From the NCBI GenBank assembly GCA_964514175.1, contig CAZEPQ010000007.1, positions 1-31,086 of the forward strand: a stretch of DNA of 31,086 nucleotides, written 5' to 3'. The notes under the pieces were generated by a model, which was not told where the DNA came from, made no database searches, and worked only from the letters and a program-made list of their open reading frames with translations. The DNA is from HGM13006 sp964514175 (GTDB taxonomy: Bacteria; Bacillota; Clostridia; Oscillospirales; Oscillospiraceae). A program made the translations under genes and the position numbers. Below, piece by piece: positions 1-6,828 of the stretch (position 1 is its first letter; every line of letters begins with the position of its first letter).

Positions 1-923
1 AGACCCGCGTGGAGGCAGTGAAGGGCTATTACAGCCGCTTTCTCCGGCGTCTCCCCGATATCCCCTCCCTGGCGGAGATCAAGGAAACGGAGCTTTTAAA
101 GCTCTGGGAGGGTCTGGGCTACTATTCCCGTGTCCGGAATCTGCAAAAGGCCGCACGGGTCATCATGTCGGAGCATAACGGCGTTTTCCCCAGAGACTAT
201 GCCGCCATCCGTGCCCTTCCCGGCATTGGAGATTACACCGCCGGAGCCATTTCGTCCATCTGCTTTGACGAAAAGACCCCCGCGGTGGACGGCAACGTGC
301 TGCGGGTGGTGAGTCGATTCTGCGATTATCACGGCTGCACCGATGACACCGCTGTGAAAAAGGAAATCGGTCAGTGGCTCAGGGAGATTTACCCCGCCGA
401 GGCCGGAACCTTCACTCAAGCCCTGATGGAGCTGGGTGCCATCGTCTGCGTGCCAAACGGCGCACCGCTGTGTGACGGCTGCCCGCTGAAGAACCACTGT
501 CAGGCCAGGAAAAACGGCACCATTGACGAGCTGCCTGTTCGCGCGGAGAAGAAAAAACGCCGCCAGGAAGATCTGACGGTATTTCTGCTGACCTGCGGGG
601 ATAAAGTCGCTATCCAGAAGCGGCCCAACAACGGCCTGCTGGCGGGACTTTTTCAGTTCCCCAACGTGCCCGGCACCTTGGATACCGAGAAAATCATCGA
701 AACTGCTGAAAGCTGGCACCTGCACCCCAAATATTTGGAGAAAACCGTGGGACGAAAGCATATTTTCACCCATATCCAGTGGAATATGACCGGTGTTCGG
801 CTCCACTGCGGCAGCGAAAACCGGGAATTCATCTGGATCACAAAGGATGAGCTGAAAGAAAACTACGCCCTGCCCACCGCCTTTCGGCAGTTCGTGGGGG
901 ACATTTGGGAGGAAACCATATGA
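1..923 (+). CDS. mutY: A/G-specific adenine DNA glycosylase MutY (5'-truncated by window edge)
   Basis: MutY removes adenine mispaired with 8-oxoguanine in base-excision repair. The frame is open to the left edge (reads T-R-V-E-A-V), matching the region just after the family's MLQQT motif, so the true start and the catalytic Glu lie outside. Numbering from codon 9, I see the helix-hairpin-helix LPGIGDYTAGA (70-80), the catalytic Asp in AVDGNV (D94), four Cys for a 4Fe-4S cluster (C147, C155, C158, C164) and a C-terminal NUDIX-like domain with the FTH loop (253-255) that reads 8-oxoG. The first Cys gap is X7, not the X6 of E. coli; this looks like a tolerated variant. Its stop overlaps the start of the next gene (ATGA), so the two are probably co-translated. 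Confidence 0.95.
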   Translation, partial: TRVEAVKGYYSRFLRRLPDIPSLAEIKETELLKLWEGLGYYSRVRNLQKAARVIMSEHNGVFPRDYAAIRALPGIGDYTAGAISSICFDEKTPAVDGNVLRVVSRFCDYHGCTDDTAVKKEIGQWLREIYPAEAGTFTQALMELGAIVCVPNGAPLCDGCPLKNHCQARKNGTIDELPVRAEKKKRRQEDLTVFLLTCGDKVAIQKRPNNGLLAGLFQFPNVPGTLDTEKIIETAESWHLHPKYLEKTVGRKHIFTHIQWNMTGVRLHCGSENREFIWITKDELKENYALPTAFRQFVGDIWEETI

Positions 924-1312
924 CAAAGCTGGAAGAAGCCCGGGCCTATTTTGAAGGGGACCGATTCGCCACAGAAAATGGCGCAGTCATCCAGGAGCTG
1001 GGCCAGGATTACGTCATCTGCACCATGAAGATCGAGGACCGTCACCGCAACGCCCTGGGCAATGTGATGGGCGGCGCCGTATACACCCTGGCAGACTTCG
1101 CCTTTGCGGTGGCCTCCAACTTTGATAAAAAGCCCACCGTCTCCACCACCAGTCAGATCACCTACCTTCGAGCCGCCAGAGGCGACACCATCACCGCTCG
1201 GGCGGAAAAGGTTCGAGAAGGCAGAACCTCGGTTTACTATGAAATCTCTGTCACCGATGCCACAGGCGCGCTTGTGGCCCGGGTCACCGCTTCGGGGCAA
1301 ATTGTGGGTTAA
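920..1312 (+). CDS. PaaI-like hotdog-fold thioesterase
   Basis: A 130-residue single hotdog domain, the normal length for PaaI-type acyl-CoA thioesterases. The central helix signature G-N-V-M-G-G-A-V-Y-T-L-A-D-F-A is clear, with the conserved Asp in LAD; the usual His of HGG is Met here. Start chosen at ATG 920 because GGGAGGA sits 6 bases upstream; an in-frame TTG at 905 has no such site. The ATG overlaps the mutY stop. Substrate cannot be read from the sequence; cytosolic acyl-CoA hydrolysis is expected from the family. Confidence 0.85.
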   Translation: MTKLEEARAYFEGDRFATENGAVIQELGQDYVICTMKIEDRHRNALGNVMGGAVYTLADFAFAVASNFDKKPTVSTTSQITYLRAARGDTITARAEKVREGRTSVYYEISVTDATGALVARVTASGQIVG

Positions 1313-1323
1313 TAGAAAAATTC

Positions 1324-1349
1324 GCCCTGCCGCAATTCTGCGGCAGGGC
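1324..1349 (+). terminator. Hairpin after the mutY-thioesterase pair
   Basis: Perfect 11-bp inverted repeat GCCCTGCCGCA / TGCGGCAGGGC with a 4-base loop, 11 bases after the thioesterase stop. There is no real T-tract after it on the plus strand, but an A-run precedes it, so it would also work toward the left. Termination is inferred from position and stem strength. Confidence 0.6.
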
Positions 1350-1355
1350 TTAGCC

Positions 1356-1559
1356 ATGCCTTGTGGGAACCATCATCACCCCAAGTGTGGTTGTCCCAAC
1401 TGTCATTGCGTACCTGATACCATAGGTTATGATATGCACTGCATCGGCAACCAAGGCCTAGCCGCACTACATCGATTTATGCTATGGGTACATACACAGA
1501 AACATGTTGCGCCACATTTACTACTACAAGCCAAATTCAACCATACGTTGAGTTTCTGA
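1356..1559 (+). CDS. Possible small Cys/His-rich protein (67 aa)
   Basis: An ATG-initiated frame starts just after the terminator hairpin. Its first 30 residues hold a dense Cys/His cluster (MPCGNHHHPKCGCPNCHC) resembling a small metal-binding knuckle; the rest is unremarkable. There is no good ribosome binding site (only GGCAGGG inside the hairpin) and no promoter I trust. I do not recognise the family. It may be chance translation of an intergenic stretch or a gene remnant; the 1313-1630 gap otherwise holds only the hairpin and the promoter of the next gene. Confidence 0.2.
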   Translation: MPCGNHHHPKCGCPNCHCVPDTIGYDMHCIGNQGLAALHRFMLWVHTQKHVAPHLLLQAKFNHTLSF

Positions 1560-1581
1560 CGAAATATTCCCCACAGCGTGA

Positions 1582-1610
1582 TTGCATTTAACCTCTAATT
1601 TCGATAAACT
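1582..1610 (+). promoter_or_regulatory. Candidate promoter of the HTH-methyltransferase gene
   Basis: TTGCAT (1582-1587), a 17-base spacer and TAAACT (1605-1610), ending about 20 bases before the ATG. The -10 box is only a partial match, so this is tentative. Confidence 0.4.
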
Positions 1611-1630
1611 AGCACCGAGGAGATGATAGT

Positions 1631-2452
1631 ATGGAAACCAATCACCCCGGAACGATCATTCAAAAAAAGCGCAAAGAGCTAAAGATCACGCAAATGGAAC
1701 TTGCCACACGTTTGAATGTATCCTACCAAGCAGTCAGTCGGTGGGAAAACGGCGTTGCATACCCGGATATTCAACTGCTCCCCAAAATCGCTTCCATTCT
1801 CAACACTTCAACAGATGTTTTGCTGAACCATCAACTACGCAAACTGACTGCATATGAAGATTTATATCAAACAGACGATTATTACTGGGGCTTGGTTCCC
1901 AATGTGCTTTGCTATGACATTCTCCGGCTACGACCTCCAACCCATCCCCAAATCGTATTAGATATAGGTTGCGGCGAAGGAAAAGACGCCGTTTTTCTTG
2001 CCCGGAACGGCTATCGTGTAATGGCTTTTGATTATGCTGAATCAGGACTAAATAAGGCCCGAAGCCTTGCAGCAAATTATCAAGTAGATGTGGATTTTTT
2101 CAGGGCAGACATCCACGATTACCGTTTGCAAAAACAAGTTGATATTATATTTAGCAGCGGTGCATTTCATTATATCAAAAAGAATCTAAGGGCTGAAATT
2201 GCTGATAACATAAAAGAACACGTTGCCTCAGGTGGTCTTATTGCCTTGAATGTGTTCGTGGATAAGCCTTTTATCCCCAAAGCACCGGATGATGATAAGC
2301 CGGATGATATCGAACCTTGGAAATCCGGAGAAATATTGACTCTGTTCCATGACTGGAAAGTAATAAAATTCGAAGAAATCACCTTCAATTGCAACAGCAG
2401 CGGAGTTCCCCATCAGCATTGCATGGACATTATGGTGGCAGAAAAGGTTTAA
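1631..2452 (+). CDS. XRE-type HTH fused to a SAM-dependent methyltransferase
   Basis: A 273-residue two-domain protein. Residues about 8-62 are an XRE/Cro helix-turn-helix (TQMELATRLNVSYQAVSRWE), about 75-273 a class I Rossmann methyltransferase: motif I VLDIGCGEGKD (109-119), acidic end of beta2 at D134, RADIHDY (158-164) and DIIFSSGAFHYI (171-182). The catalytic part resembles TehB/UbiE-like small-molecule methyltransferases; the substrate is unknown. GAGGAG lies 9-14 bases before the ATG. The gene is visibly AT-richer than mutY or the MATE gene and sits alone between a terminator and a repeat block, which suggests acquisition by transfer. It could sense its substrate and repress its own promoter, but no operator is evident. 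Confidence 0.8.
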   Translation: METNHPGTIIQKKRKELKITQMELATRLNVSYQAVSRWENGVAYPDIQLLPKIASILNTSTDVLLNHQLRKLTAYEDLYQTDDYYWGLVPNVLCYDILRLRPPTHPQIVLDIGCGEGKDAVFLARNGYRVMAFDYAESGLNKARSLAANYQVDVDFFRADIHDYRLQKQVDIIFSSGAFHYIKKNLRAEIADNIKEHVASGGLIALNVFVDKPFIPKAPDDDKPDDIEPWKSGEILTLFHDWKVIKFEEITFNCNSSGVPHQHCMDIMVAEKV

Positions 2453-2473
2453 CTATTCAAATTACAACCCGGT

Positions 2474-2745
2474 AAAAAAGCCGCCGCGAAGCGGAGGTGG
2501 CTGTAGGATACCACAGTACGTTTTCGCCGACGGCTTTCCGATCATCGAACTTTTCCCAGCCGGCGGGCTGAAGGCAGCCCGCCCTACGCCATGACATCCG
2601 GCTATGGGTACCTGTAGGGCGGCTTGCCCTCAAGCCGCCGTGCCGCAGTACGTTTTCGCCGCAAGCCTGTTATTATCGAACTGCCTCCTGCATCCATCCT
2701 CAGTCAGCTTCGCTGACAGCTCCTTCTCCAAGGAGCTTTTTGCGC
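2474..2745. repeat. Block of intergenic hairpin repeats
   Basis: This non-coding stretch between the methyltransferase and the HD-domain gene is made of stacked inverted repeats: an imperfect GC-rich hairpin at 2480-2501, GGCGGGCTG/CAGCCCGCC (2562-2583), GGCGGCTTG/CAAGCCGCC (2618-2639), GTCAGC/GCTGAC (2703-2717) and AGCTCCTT/AAGGAGCT followed by T5 (2718-2741). A 16-base direct repeat CAGTACGTTTTCGCCG occurs at 2514-2529 and 2646-2661, each followed about 11 bases later by AT(C/T)ATCGAAC, so a roughly 38-bp unit is duplicated at 131-132 bp spacing. Such elements are common between genes in Oscillospiraceae; that attribution is from memory. Confidence 0.75.
2718..2741 (+). terminator. Terminator-like hairpin at end of the repeat block
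   Basis: 8-bp perfect stem AGCTCCTT / AAGGAGCT, 4-base loop, then TTTT. It is placed to stop transcription entering from the left before the HD-domain gene's own promoter. Confidence 0.55.
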
Positions 2746-2787
2746 TGCCGCGCCGGTACATTTTAATCGGCTTCCTGGAATTATATC

Positions 2788-2816
2788 TTGCATTTCCCTC
2801 CCCTATACACTACAAT
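2788..2816 (+). promoter_or_regulatory. Sigma-A promoter of the HD-domain gene
   Basis: TTGCAT (2788-2793), exactly 17 bases, TACAAT (2811-2816). Start point predicted near 2823, giving a leader of about 34 bases to the ATG at 2857. Confidence 0.7.
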
Positions 2817-2856
2817 GAGGCCATGCACCGGAATCTTTTTGTTTTTGGAGGGAATT

Positions 2857-3531
2857 ATGATTAAAGCGCAGTATGAATTGATTGAAAATTATATGAAGTC
2901 TTGCATGGAGGACAGTTCCCATGACCGTGAGCACATCTATCGTGTGCTTTATACTGCCCTGGATATTGCCAAGACGGAAGAATGCGTGAATATGGATGTT
3001 TTGATCTCAGCCTGTCTTCTTCACGACATCGGAAGGAAGGAACAATTTGAGGACCCACGCCTCTGTCACGCAAAGGTAGGCGGGAAAAAGGCTTTTGACT
3101 TTCTTATCCGAAGCGGCTTTGAAAAGGACTTTTCTCTGCATGTCAAAAGCTGCATTGAGACGCACCGTTTCCGCAAGGATCGGCCTCCGGAATCTCTCGA
3201 AGCAAAAATTCTGTTTGATGCGGATAAGCTGGACGCCGTCGGAGCCATCGGCATCGCCCGCACACTGCTTTATGTAGGCCAAGTCTCCGAGCCTCTTTAC
3301 TGCATCGTGAACTGCAAGGTTTCTCCCGGAGAAAACGACCCGGAGCATTCTTTTTTCACCGAGTACAAATACAAACTGGAAAAACTTTACGATCATTTTT
3401 ACACCGCCCGTGGAGCGCTGCTTGCCGCCCAGCGCAGGCAAGCCGCTGTAGATTTTTACAACAATCTGTACAGTGAGGTCAGCTCCCCTTATGAGCTTGG
3501 GCAAACCATTTTGCCTCAATATATTGGATAA
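2857..3531 (+). CDS. HD-domain metal-dependent phosphohydrolase
   Basis: A 224-residue cytosolic HD-superfamily protein. The metal-binding set is intact: H26 region (SHDREH, 22-26), the HD pair in LLHDIGRK (H56, D57), H103 in IETHRF and the distal Asp in FDADKLDA (D121/D123). Family members hydrolyse phosphate esters such as nucleotides or cyclic nucleotides; no specific substrate can be assigned. Start at ATG 2857 with TTGGAGGG just upstream; upstream in-frame codons run into the promoter and are rejected. Monocistronic between its own promoter and terminator. Confidence 0.85.
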   Translation: MIKAQYELIENYMKSCMEDSSHDREHIYRVLYTALDIAKTEECVNMDVLISACLLHDIGRKEQFEDPRLCHAKVGGKKAFDFLIRSGFEKDFSLHVKSCIETHRFRKDRPPESLEAKILFDADKLDAVGAIGIARTLLYVGQVSEPLYCIVNCKVSPGENDPEHSFFTEYKYKLEKLYDHFYTARGALLAAQRRQAAVDFYNNLYSEVSSPYELGQTILPQYIG

Positions 3532-3539
3532 AAGATAAA

Positions 3540-3574
3540 TCGTGCCGCAGCTACGCGGCACGATCTCTTGTTTT
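3540..3574. terminator. Bidirectional terminator between convergent genes
   Basis: TCGTGCCGC (3540-3548), 6-base loop, GCGGCACGA (3555-3563), followed by TCTCTTGTTTT on plus and by ATTTATCTTTT on minus. Serves the HD-domain gene and the convergent minus-strand gene. Confidence 0.85.
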
Positions 3575-5060
3575 AAGCCAATCTTTCATCCAGAGAAAAG
3601 GGCTTCAACGCCTGTTCGATTTCTTCTTCCGTCAGCGTGGCAACCTTCCTTGACAGATCGGTATAGATATCCCCCAGCAGCATAGATGCCCCTGTATCTG
3701 TGACACAGTGGATTCCCTGACTGTCCACGATCAGCGCAATTTCCGCCGGGTGGGTTTCCCCCAGGAATTCCTCCAACCCCTGGGCATAGCCCACACCACA
3801 GTTAAAGGTATATTCCCCCGTTTTTGTCAGCACCGCATCCACCAGACATACCATTTCATTCTCCCGGTATACAGGATAAATGTCATAGTCTCCGGGAATA
3901 AGCATCTCATTGACCATTCGGTAGATCTTTATGGGCTGCCCCACGGAAAACACAGCAGTTTCTTCCTCTTCCATCACACCTAGTGGCTCCAGCAGTGCGG
4001 GAAGCGCCGCTTTTATCTGCTCTGCCACTGTGTGAGGTTCCTCTGACGGCATATCCCCCAGAAGAATGTATTCTCCATCATTCCAATACCACAGTGCAAA
4101 TCGGCTGCCGTTTGTATACACCCCCCGAGTAGCCACAGAGGCCTCCATGCTTAAAAATGCCTCCAGGCTTCCATCCTTGGGATCATAAATGTAAAGCTTC
4201 GTAACGGAGGTTGTCCAGTATTCCGTCGCACAGAGAACCCTTCCGTCCTCCAAAACCACTTTTGCTTCGATGTAGGAGGCATCCTTCGGAAGTACACATT
4301 CCGCCGCTCCGCTGCCATCCGCTGCAACCGTCCACAATCCATCCCCTTGTGTGTAATAAAACAGTCCGTCAGCGGTTGTAGAATGATCGAGAAAAGCTCC
4401 CGTATCATCCGTCTCGGTCAAAAAGGTCCGCTCTCCGGCAGAAAGATCCCAGACCTCAAACCAGTATTCCGTTTCCTTCGGGTATTCAACCACGGAATTC
4501 TTTCGGAACAGGCCATAGACCAGATCCCCTTCTCCCGCCATGGCGTACACTTCCCAGCTAAAGCGTTCATCATTGGTTAGCTCCGCTCCGTCAATGAGGG
4601 TATATTGATCCCCGGTCTCCACATTCACACACAGCAGGGAATTTTCATAGCTGCCGCTAAACCCCCGGCAAAGAACGTAATGCTCCGTAACCGCCATGAT
4701 CTCCATTCTGCCATCTCCCGGCAGAGATAACTGGTTTTCCTGCCCTGTGGAAACCTCCACCTTATAGAGCATATTGGCATCAATATAGTAAACGGCAGAC
4801 ATATCAGGAGCAGATACCCAGGAAACCGTACTCGGTGCGGAATAGACATGCGCCTTTTCCCCTGTATTCCAGTCCATAGTATAAATTCCGCCGTTCTCCT
4901 CCGCCAGATATAGGGTTCCTCCCAGCTCCATCATACTTTCATAGCCTGCGCCGGAGCGCTCCACCTGGTTTTCCTCTGTCTTATCCTGCGAAAACAGCAG
5001 CCACAGCCCAATGGCTGCCCCAATGAAAAGCACGATCAGAACAATATACTTTTTCTTCAT
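3573..5060 (-). CDS. Membrane-anchored beta-propeller-like protein of unknown function
   Basis: A 495-residue protein with a Lys-rich start and one hydrophobic helix (about 5-24), without a lipobox Cys, so an uncleaved anchor or signal peptide with the bulk outside. Residues about 35-330 show repeated short blade-like units (GGIYTMDWNTGEKAHVYSA, DANMLYKVEVSTGQENQL, SLLCVNVETGDQYTL, KLYIYDPKDGSL) typical of DUF5050-like propellers. About 340-495 is a separate domain with no family I recognise. GGAGG lies 10 bases before the ATG. Possibly a surface sensor or binding protein; no enzyme motif is seen. Confidence 0.7.
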   Translation of the reverse strand: MKKKYIVLIVLFIGAAIGLWLLFSQDKTEENQVERSGAGYESMMELGGTLYLAEENGGIYTMDWNTGEKAHVYSAPSTVSWVSAPDMSAVYYIDANMLYKVEVSTGQENQLSLPGDGRMEIMAVTEHYVLCRGFSGSYENSLLCVNVETGDQYTLIDGAELTNDERFSWEVYAMAGEGDLVYGLFRKNSVVEYPKETEYWFEVWDLSAGERTFLTETDDTGAFLDHSTTADGLFYYTQGDGLWTVAADGSGAAECVLPKDASYIEAKVVLEDGRVLCATEYWTTSVTKLYIYDPKDGSLEAFLSMEASVATRGVYTNGSRFALWYWNDGEYILLGDMPSEEPHTVAEQIKAALPALLEPLGVMEEEETAVFSVGQPIKIYRMVNEMLIPGDYDIYPVYRENEMVCLVDAVLTKTGEYTFNCGVGYAQGLEEFLGETHPAEIALIVDSQGIHCVTDTGASMLLGDIYTDLSRKVATLTEEEIEQALKPFSLDERLA

Positions 5061-5093
5061 GGTAAAGCGCCTCCGCCCAATTCTTTCAAATTC

Positions 5094-5122
5094 ATAATAA
5101 CAAGGTTTTGATTTCCTGCCAA
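5094..5122 (-). promoter_or_regulatory. Promoter of the propeller-like gene
   Basis: On the minus strand TTGGCA (5122-5117), 17 bases, TATTAT (5099-5094). About 27 bases separate the predicted start point from the ATG at 5060. Confidence 0.65.
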
Positions 5123-5162
5123 CCGTTTTAGCCTCGATTAGCCCCCCTAGTTACTCCAATTC

Positions 5163-5217
5163 GTTGTAACCACGCCCATCTTTTGCGTTTCCGGTTGTTA
5201 CCAACCCTTGATATAAT
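5163..5217 (+). promoter_or_regulatory. Promoter and candidate operators of the MATE gene
   Basis: An extended -10 box TGATATAAT (TATAAT at 5212-5217) stands 30 bases before the ATG, with no good -35 at normal spacing, hinting at activator dependence or reliance on the extended -10. Upstream are two related sites 31 bases apart, GTTGTAACCA (5163-5172) and GTTGTTACCA (5194-5203); the second forms GGTTG-TTAC-CAACC. Confidence 0.5.
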
Positions 5218-5247
5218 AGAATCAACATCATTTAGGAGCGTGATACC

Positions 5248-6603
5248 ATGAATGATTTAACCGTGGGCAAGCCCTTTTCCGTGATCTGGCGCTTCTCCCT
5301 GCCCCTGCTGCTGAGTATGGCCCTACAGCAGTTCTATAACCTGGCCGACAGCATGATCGTGGGCCAGTTCTGCGGCGAGGCAGGTCTGGCTGCCATCGGC
5401 GCGGCCTACCCCATTACTCTGATCTATATTGCCATTGCCACCGGCGCCTCCATGGGCTGCAGTGTGGTCATTGCACAGCTCTTCGGCGGACGCCGCATGG
5501 CTGATCTGAAAACCGCCATCTCCACCGCCATTATTGCCCTTCTCACCCTGGGCATCGTTCTGGGCGGCGCGGGTATCCTGCTGTCCCGGCCCATTCTGTC
5601 CCTGTTGGGCACTCCTGATTCCGTAATGCAGGACGGCAGCGCTTATCTCTCCATTTACGCCTTCGGCGTCATCGGCAACTTTGTTTACAATACCGCCACC
5701 GCCGTATTCACCGGACTGGGCGATTCCAAGCGGCCCCTTTATTTCCTGCTGATCAGCTCCGTTCTGAATGTGATCCTGGACTATATTGCCGTAGGTCCCC
5801 TGAGTATGGGCGTCGCAGGCGCCGCCTGGGCCACTGCCATTTCTCAGTTCGTCTCCGCCATTCTTTCCGTCATGGTGCTGATGCGGAAATCCAGGAAGGA
5901 ACTGAATCTGCCGGAGGCTCCCAATTTCAGCAAAAAGCTTCTGGGCGAAATGTGCCGCTTCTCCCTGCCCGCCATCATCCAGCAGTGCTGCGTGGCACTG
6001 AGCCACACCATTCTCCAGACCCTGGTAAATTCCTACGGCGAGACCTTTATGGCAGGCTACGAAGCCGCCTCCAAGATCCACAACTTCGTCTACATGTGCT
6101 TTAATACCATCGGCACCGCCCTTTCCTCCTTCGCCGCCCAAAACTTTGCCGCGGGCAAGCGTCTGAGGGTAAAACAGGGCTGCTACTGCTCCATCGGCAT
6201 CATCTTTACCTTTACCGTTGTGGCTCTCATTATCCTGCAAGCCTTCCCCGCACAGCTCATTGGCCTGTTCGTCAATGCAGAGGAAAACCCCGGGGTCATT
6301 CAGGTGGGCATGGATTATCTGCAGATCATCACCCCCGACTACCTGCTGATCTGCTTCATCATTGTAGGCGGCGGCCTGCTCCGGGGTGTAGGCCGGGTGA
6401 ATCATTTTCTGGCTGTGACCCTGCTGGATTTTGCCATCCGTATTTCCATGAGCTACCTGCTTTCCCTGGTAGTTCTCAACAGCTACACGGGCATGTTCTG
6501 GGCCTGGTACTTTGGCTCCGCTGTGGACCTGGCTGTGATTTTGGTACTTTATTACAAGATGACCCACGGCGGCATTTTGGATGCAGGAAAAGACAACCAA
6601 TAA
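5248..6603 (+). CDS. MATE-family multidrug/Na+ efflux transporter
   Basis: A 451-residue polytopic inner-membrane protein of the MATE superfamily (MatE domain twice, about 15-175 and 240-400), with around 12 hydrophobic segments. The N-terminal motif LPLLLSMALQQFYNLADSM followed by IVGQFCG and the internal ATAVFTGLGDSKRPL loop are typical of the DinF/NorM-like clade of Firmicutes. It would export cationic drugs or metabolites using Na+ or H+; the substrate cannot be told from sequence. Start ATG 5248 with TAGGAG 11 bases upstream. Transcribed alone from the promoter described just before it. Confidence 0.9.
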   Translation: MNDLTVGKPFSVIWRFSLPLLLSMALQQFYNLADSMIVGQFCGEAGLAAIGAAYPITLIYIAIATGASMGCSVVIAQLFGGRRMADLKTAISTAIIALLTLGIVLGGAGILLSRPILSLLGTPDSVMQDGSAYLSIYAFGVIGNFVYNTATAVFTGLGDSKRPLYFLLISSVLNVILDYIAVGPLSMGVAGAAWATAISQFVSAILSVMVLMRKSRKELNLPEAPNFSKKLLGEMCRFSLPAIIQQCCVALSHTILQTLVNSYGETFMAGYEAASKIHNFVYMCFNTIGTALSSFAAQNFAAGKRLRVKQGCYCSIGIIFTFTVVALIILQAFPAQLIGLFVNAEENPGVIQVGMDYLQIITPDYLLICFIIVGGGLLRGVGRVNHFLAVTLLDFAIRISMSYLLSLVVLNSYTGMFWAWYFGSAVDLAVILVLYYKMTHGGILDAGKDNQ

Positions 6604-6685
6604 TGATCCTTTTCGCATAACAAGTTATACATTTTTCACGACATTTCCATCACTTTTTTATTCAATCTTACAGAAAAAATTACAT

Positions 6686-6728
6686 TGGTTACAACCACTT
6701 GCGTAACTTCAAAAATCCATGGTATAAT
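6686..6728 (+). promoter_or_regulatory. Promoter of yjiH-like gene with upstream palindrome
   Basis: TTGCGT (6699-6704), 18 bases, TATAAT (6723-6728). Immediately upstream lies TGGTTACAAC (6686-6695), the exact reverse complement of the 5163-5172 site before the MATE gene, within GGTTACAACC, a hyphenated palindrome. Confidence 0.65.
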
Positions 6729-6741
6729 GCCATGGTTGAAA

Positions 6742-6781
6742 TGTTAAATTCGGATAGGACTGTACACCTTAGAATTTAACA
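6742..6781 (+). ncRNA. Leader hairpin in the yjiH-like 5' UTR
   Basis: The roughly 94-base untranslated leader contains a perfect 10-bp inverted repeat, TGTTAAATTC (6742-6751) and GAATTTAACA (6772-6781), around a 20-base loop. No match to a riboswitch I know. It could stabilise the mRNA or be a regulatory element. Confidence 0.45.
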
Positions 6782-6828
6782 GCTCGAAAAGATGTGAATT
6801 GAATAAAAGAGTAAGGAGTGTTTTTGTC

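Noticed and set aside
147..164. Loss of the MutY iron-sulfur cluster because of the X7 first gap
   Set aside because: All four Cys are present and I recall similar spacing in other Firmicutes MutY proteins; it is more likely a tolerated variant.
2604..2864. An 86-codon frame through the repeat block
   Set aside because: It translates hairpin repeats and the HD-gene promoter and ends at the HD-gene start; no ribosome binding site.
5163..5206. A BirA (biotin repressor) operator before the MATE gene
   Set aside because: The left half TTGTAACC resembles a BirA half-site, but the right half GGTTGTTA does not match GGTTAACAA or GGTTTACAA, and the gene is not biotin-related.
5323..6618. A 431-codon open frame antisense to the MATE gene
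   Set aside because: Low-complexity Gly/His/Ala shadow; no ribosome binding site; the MATE protein on plus is unambiguous.
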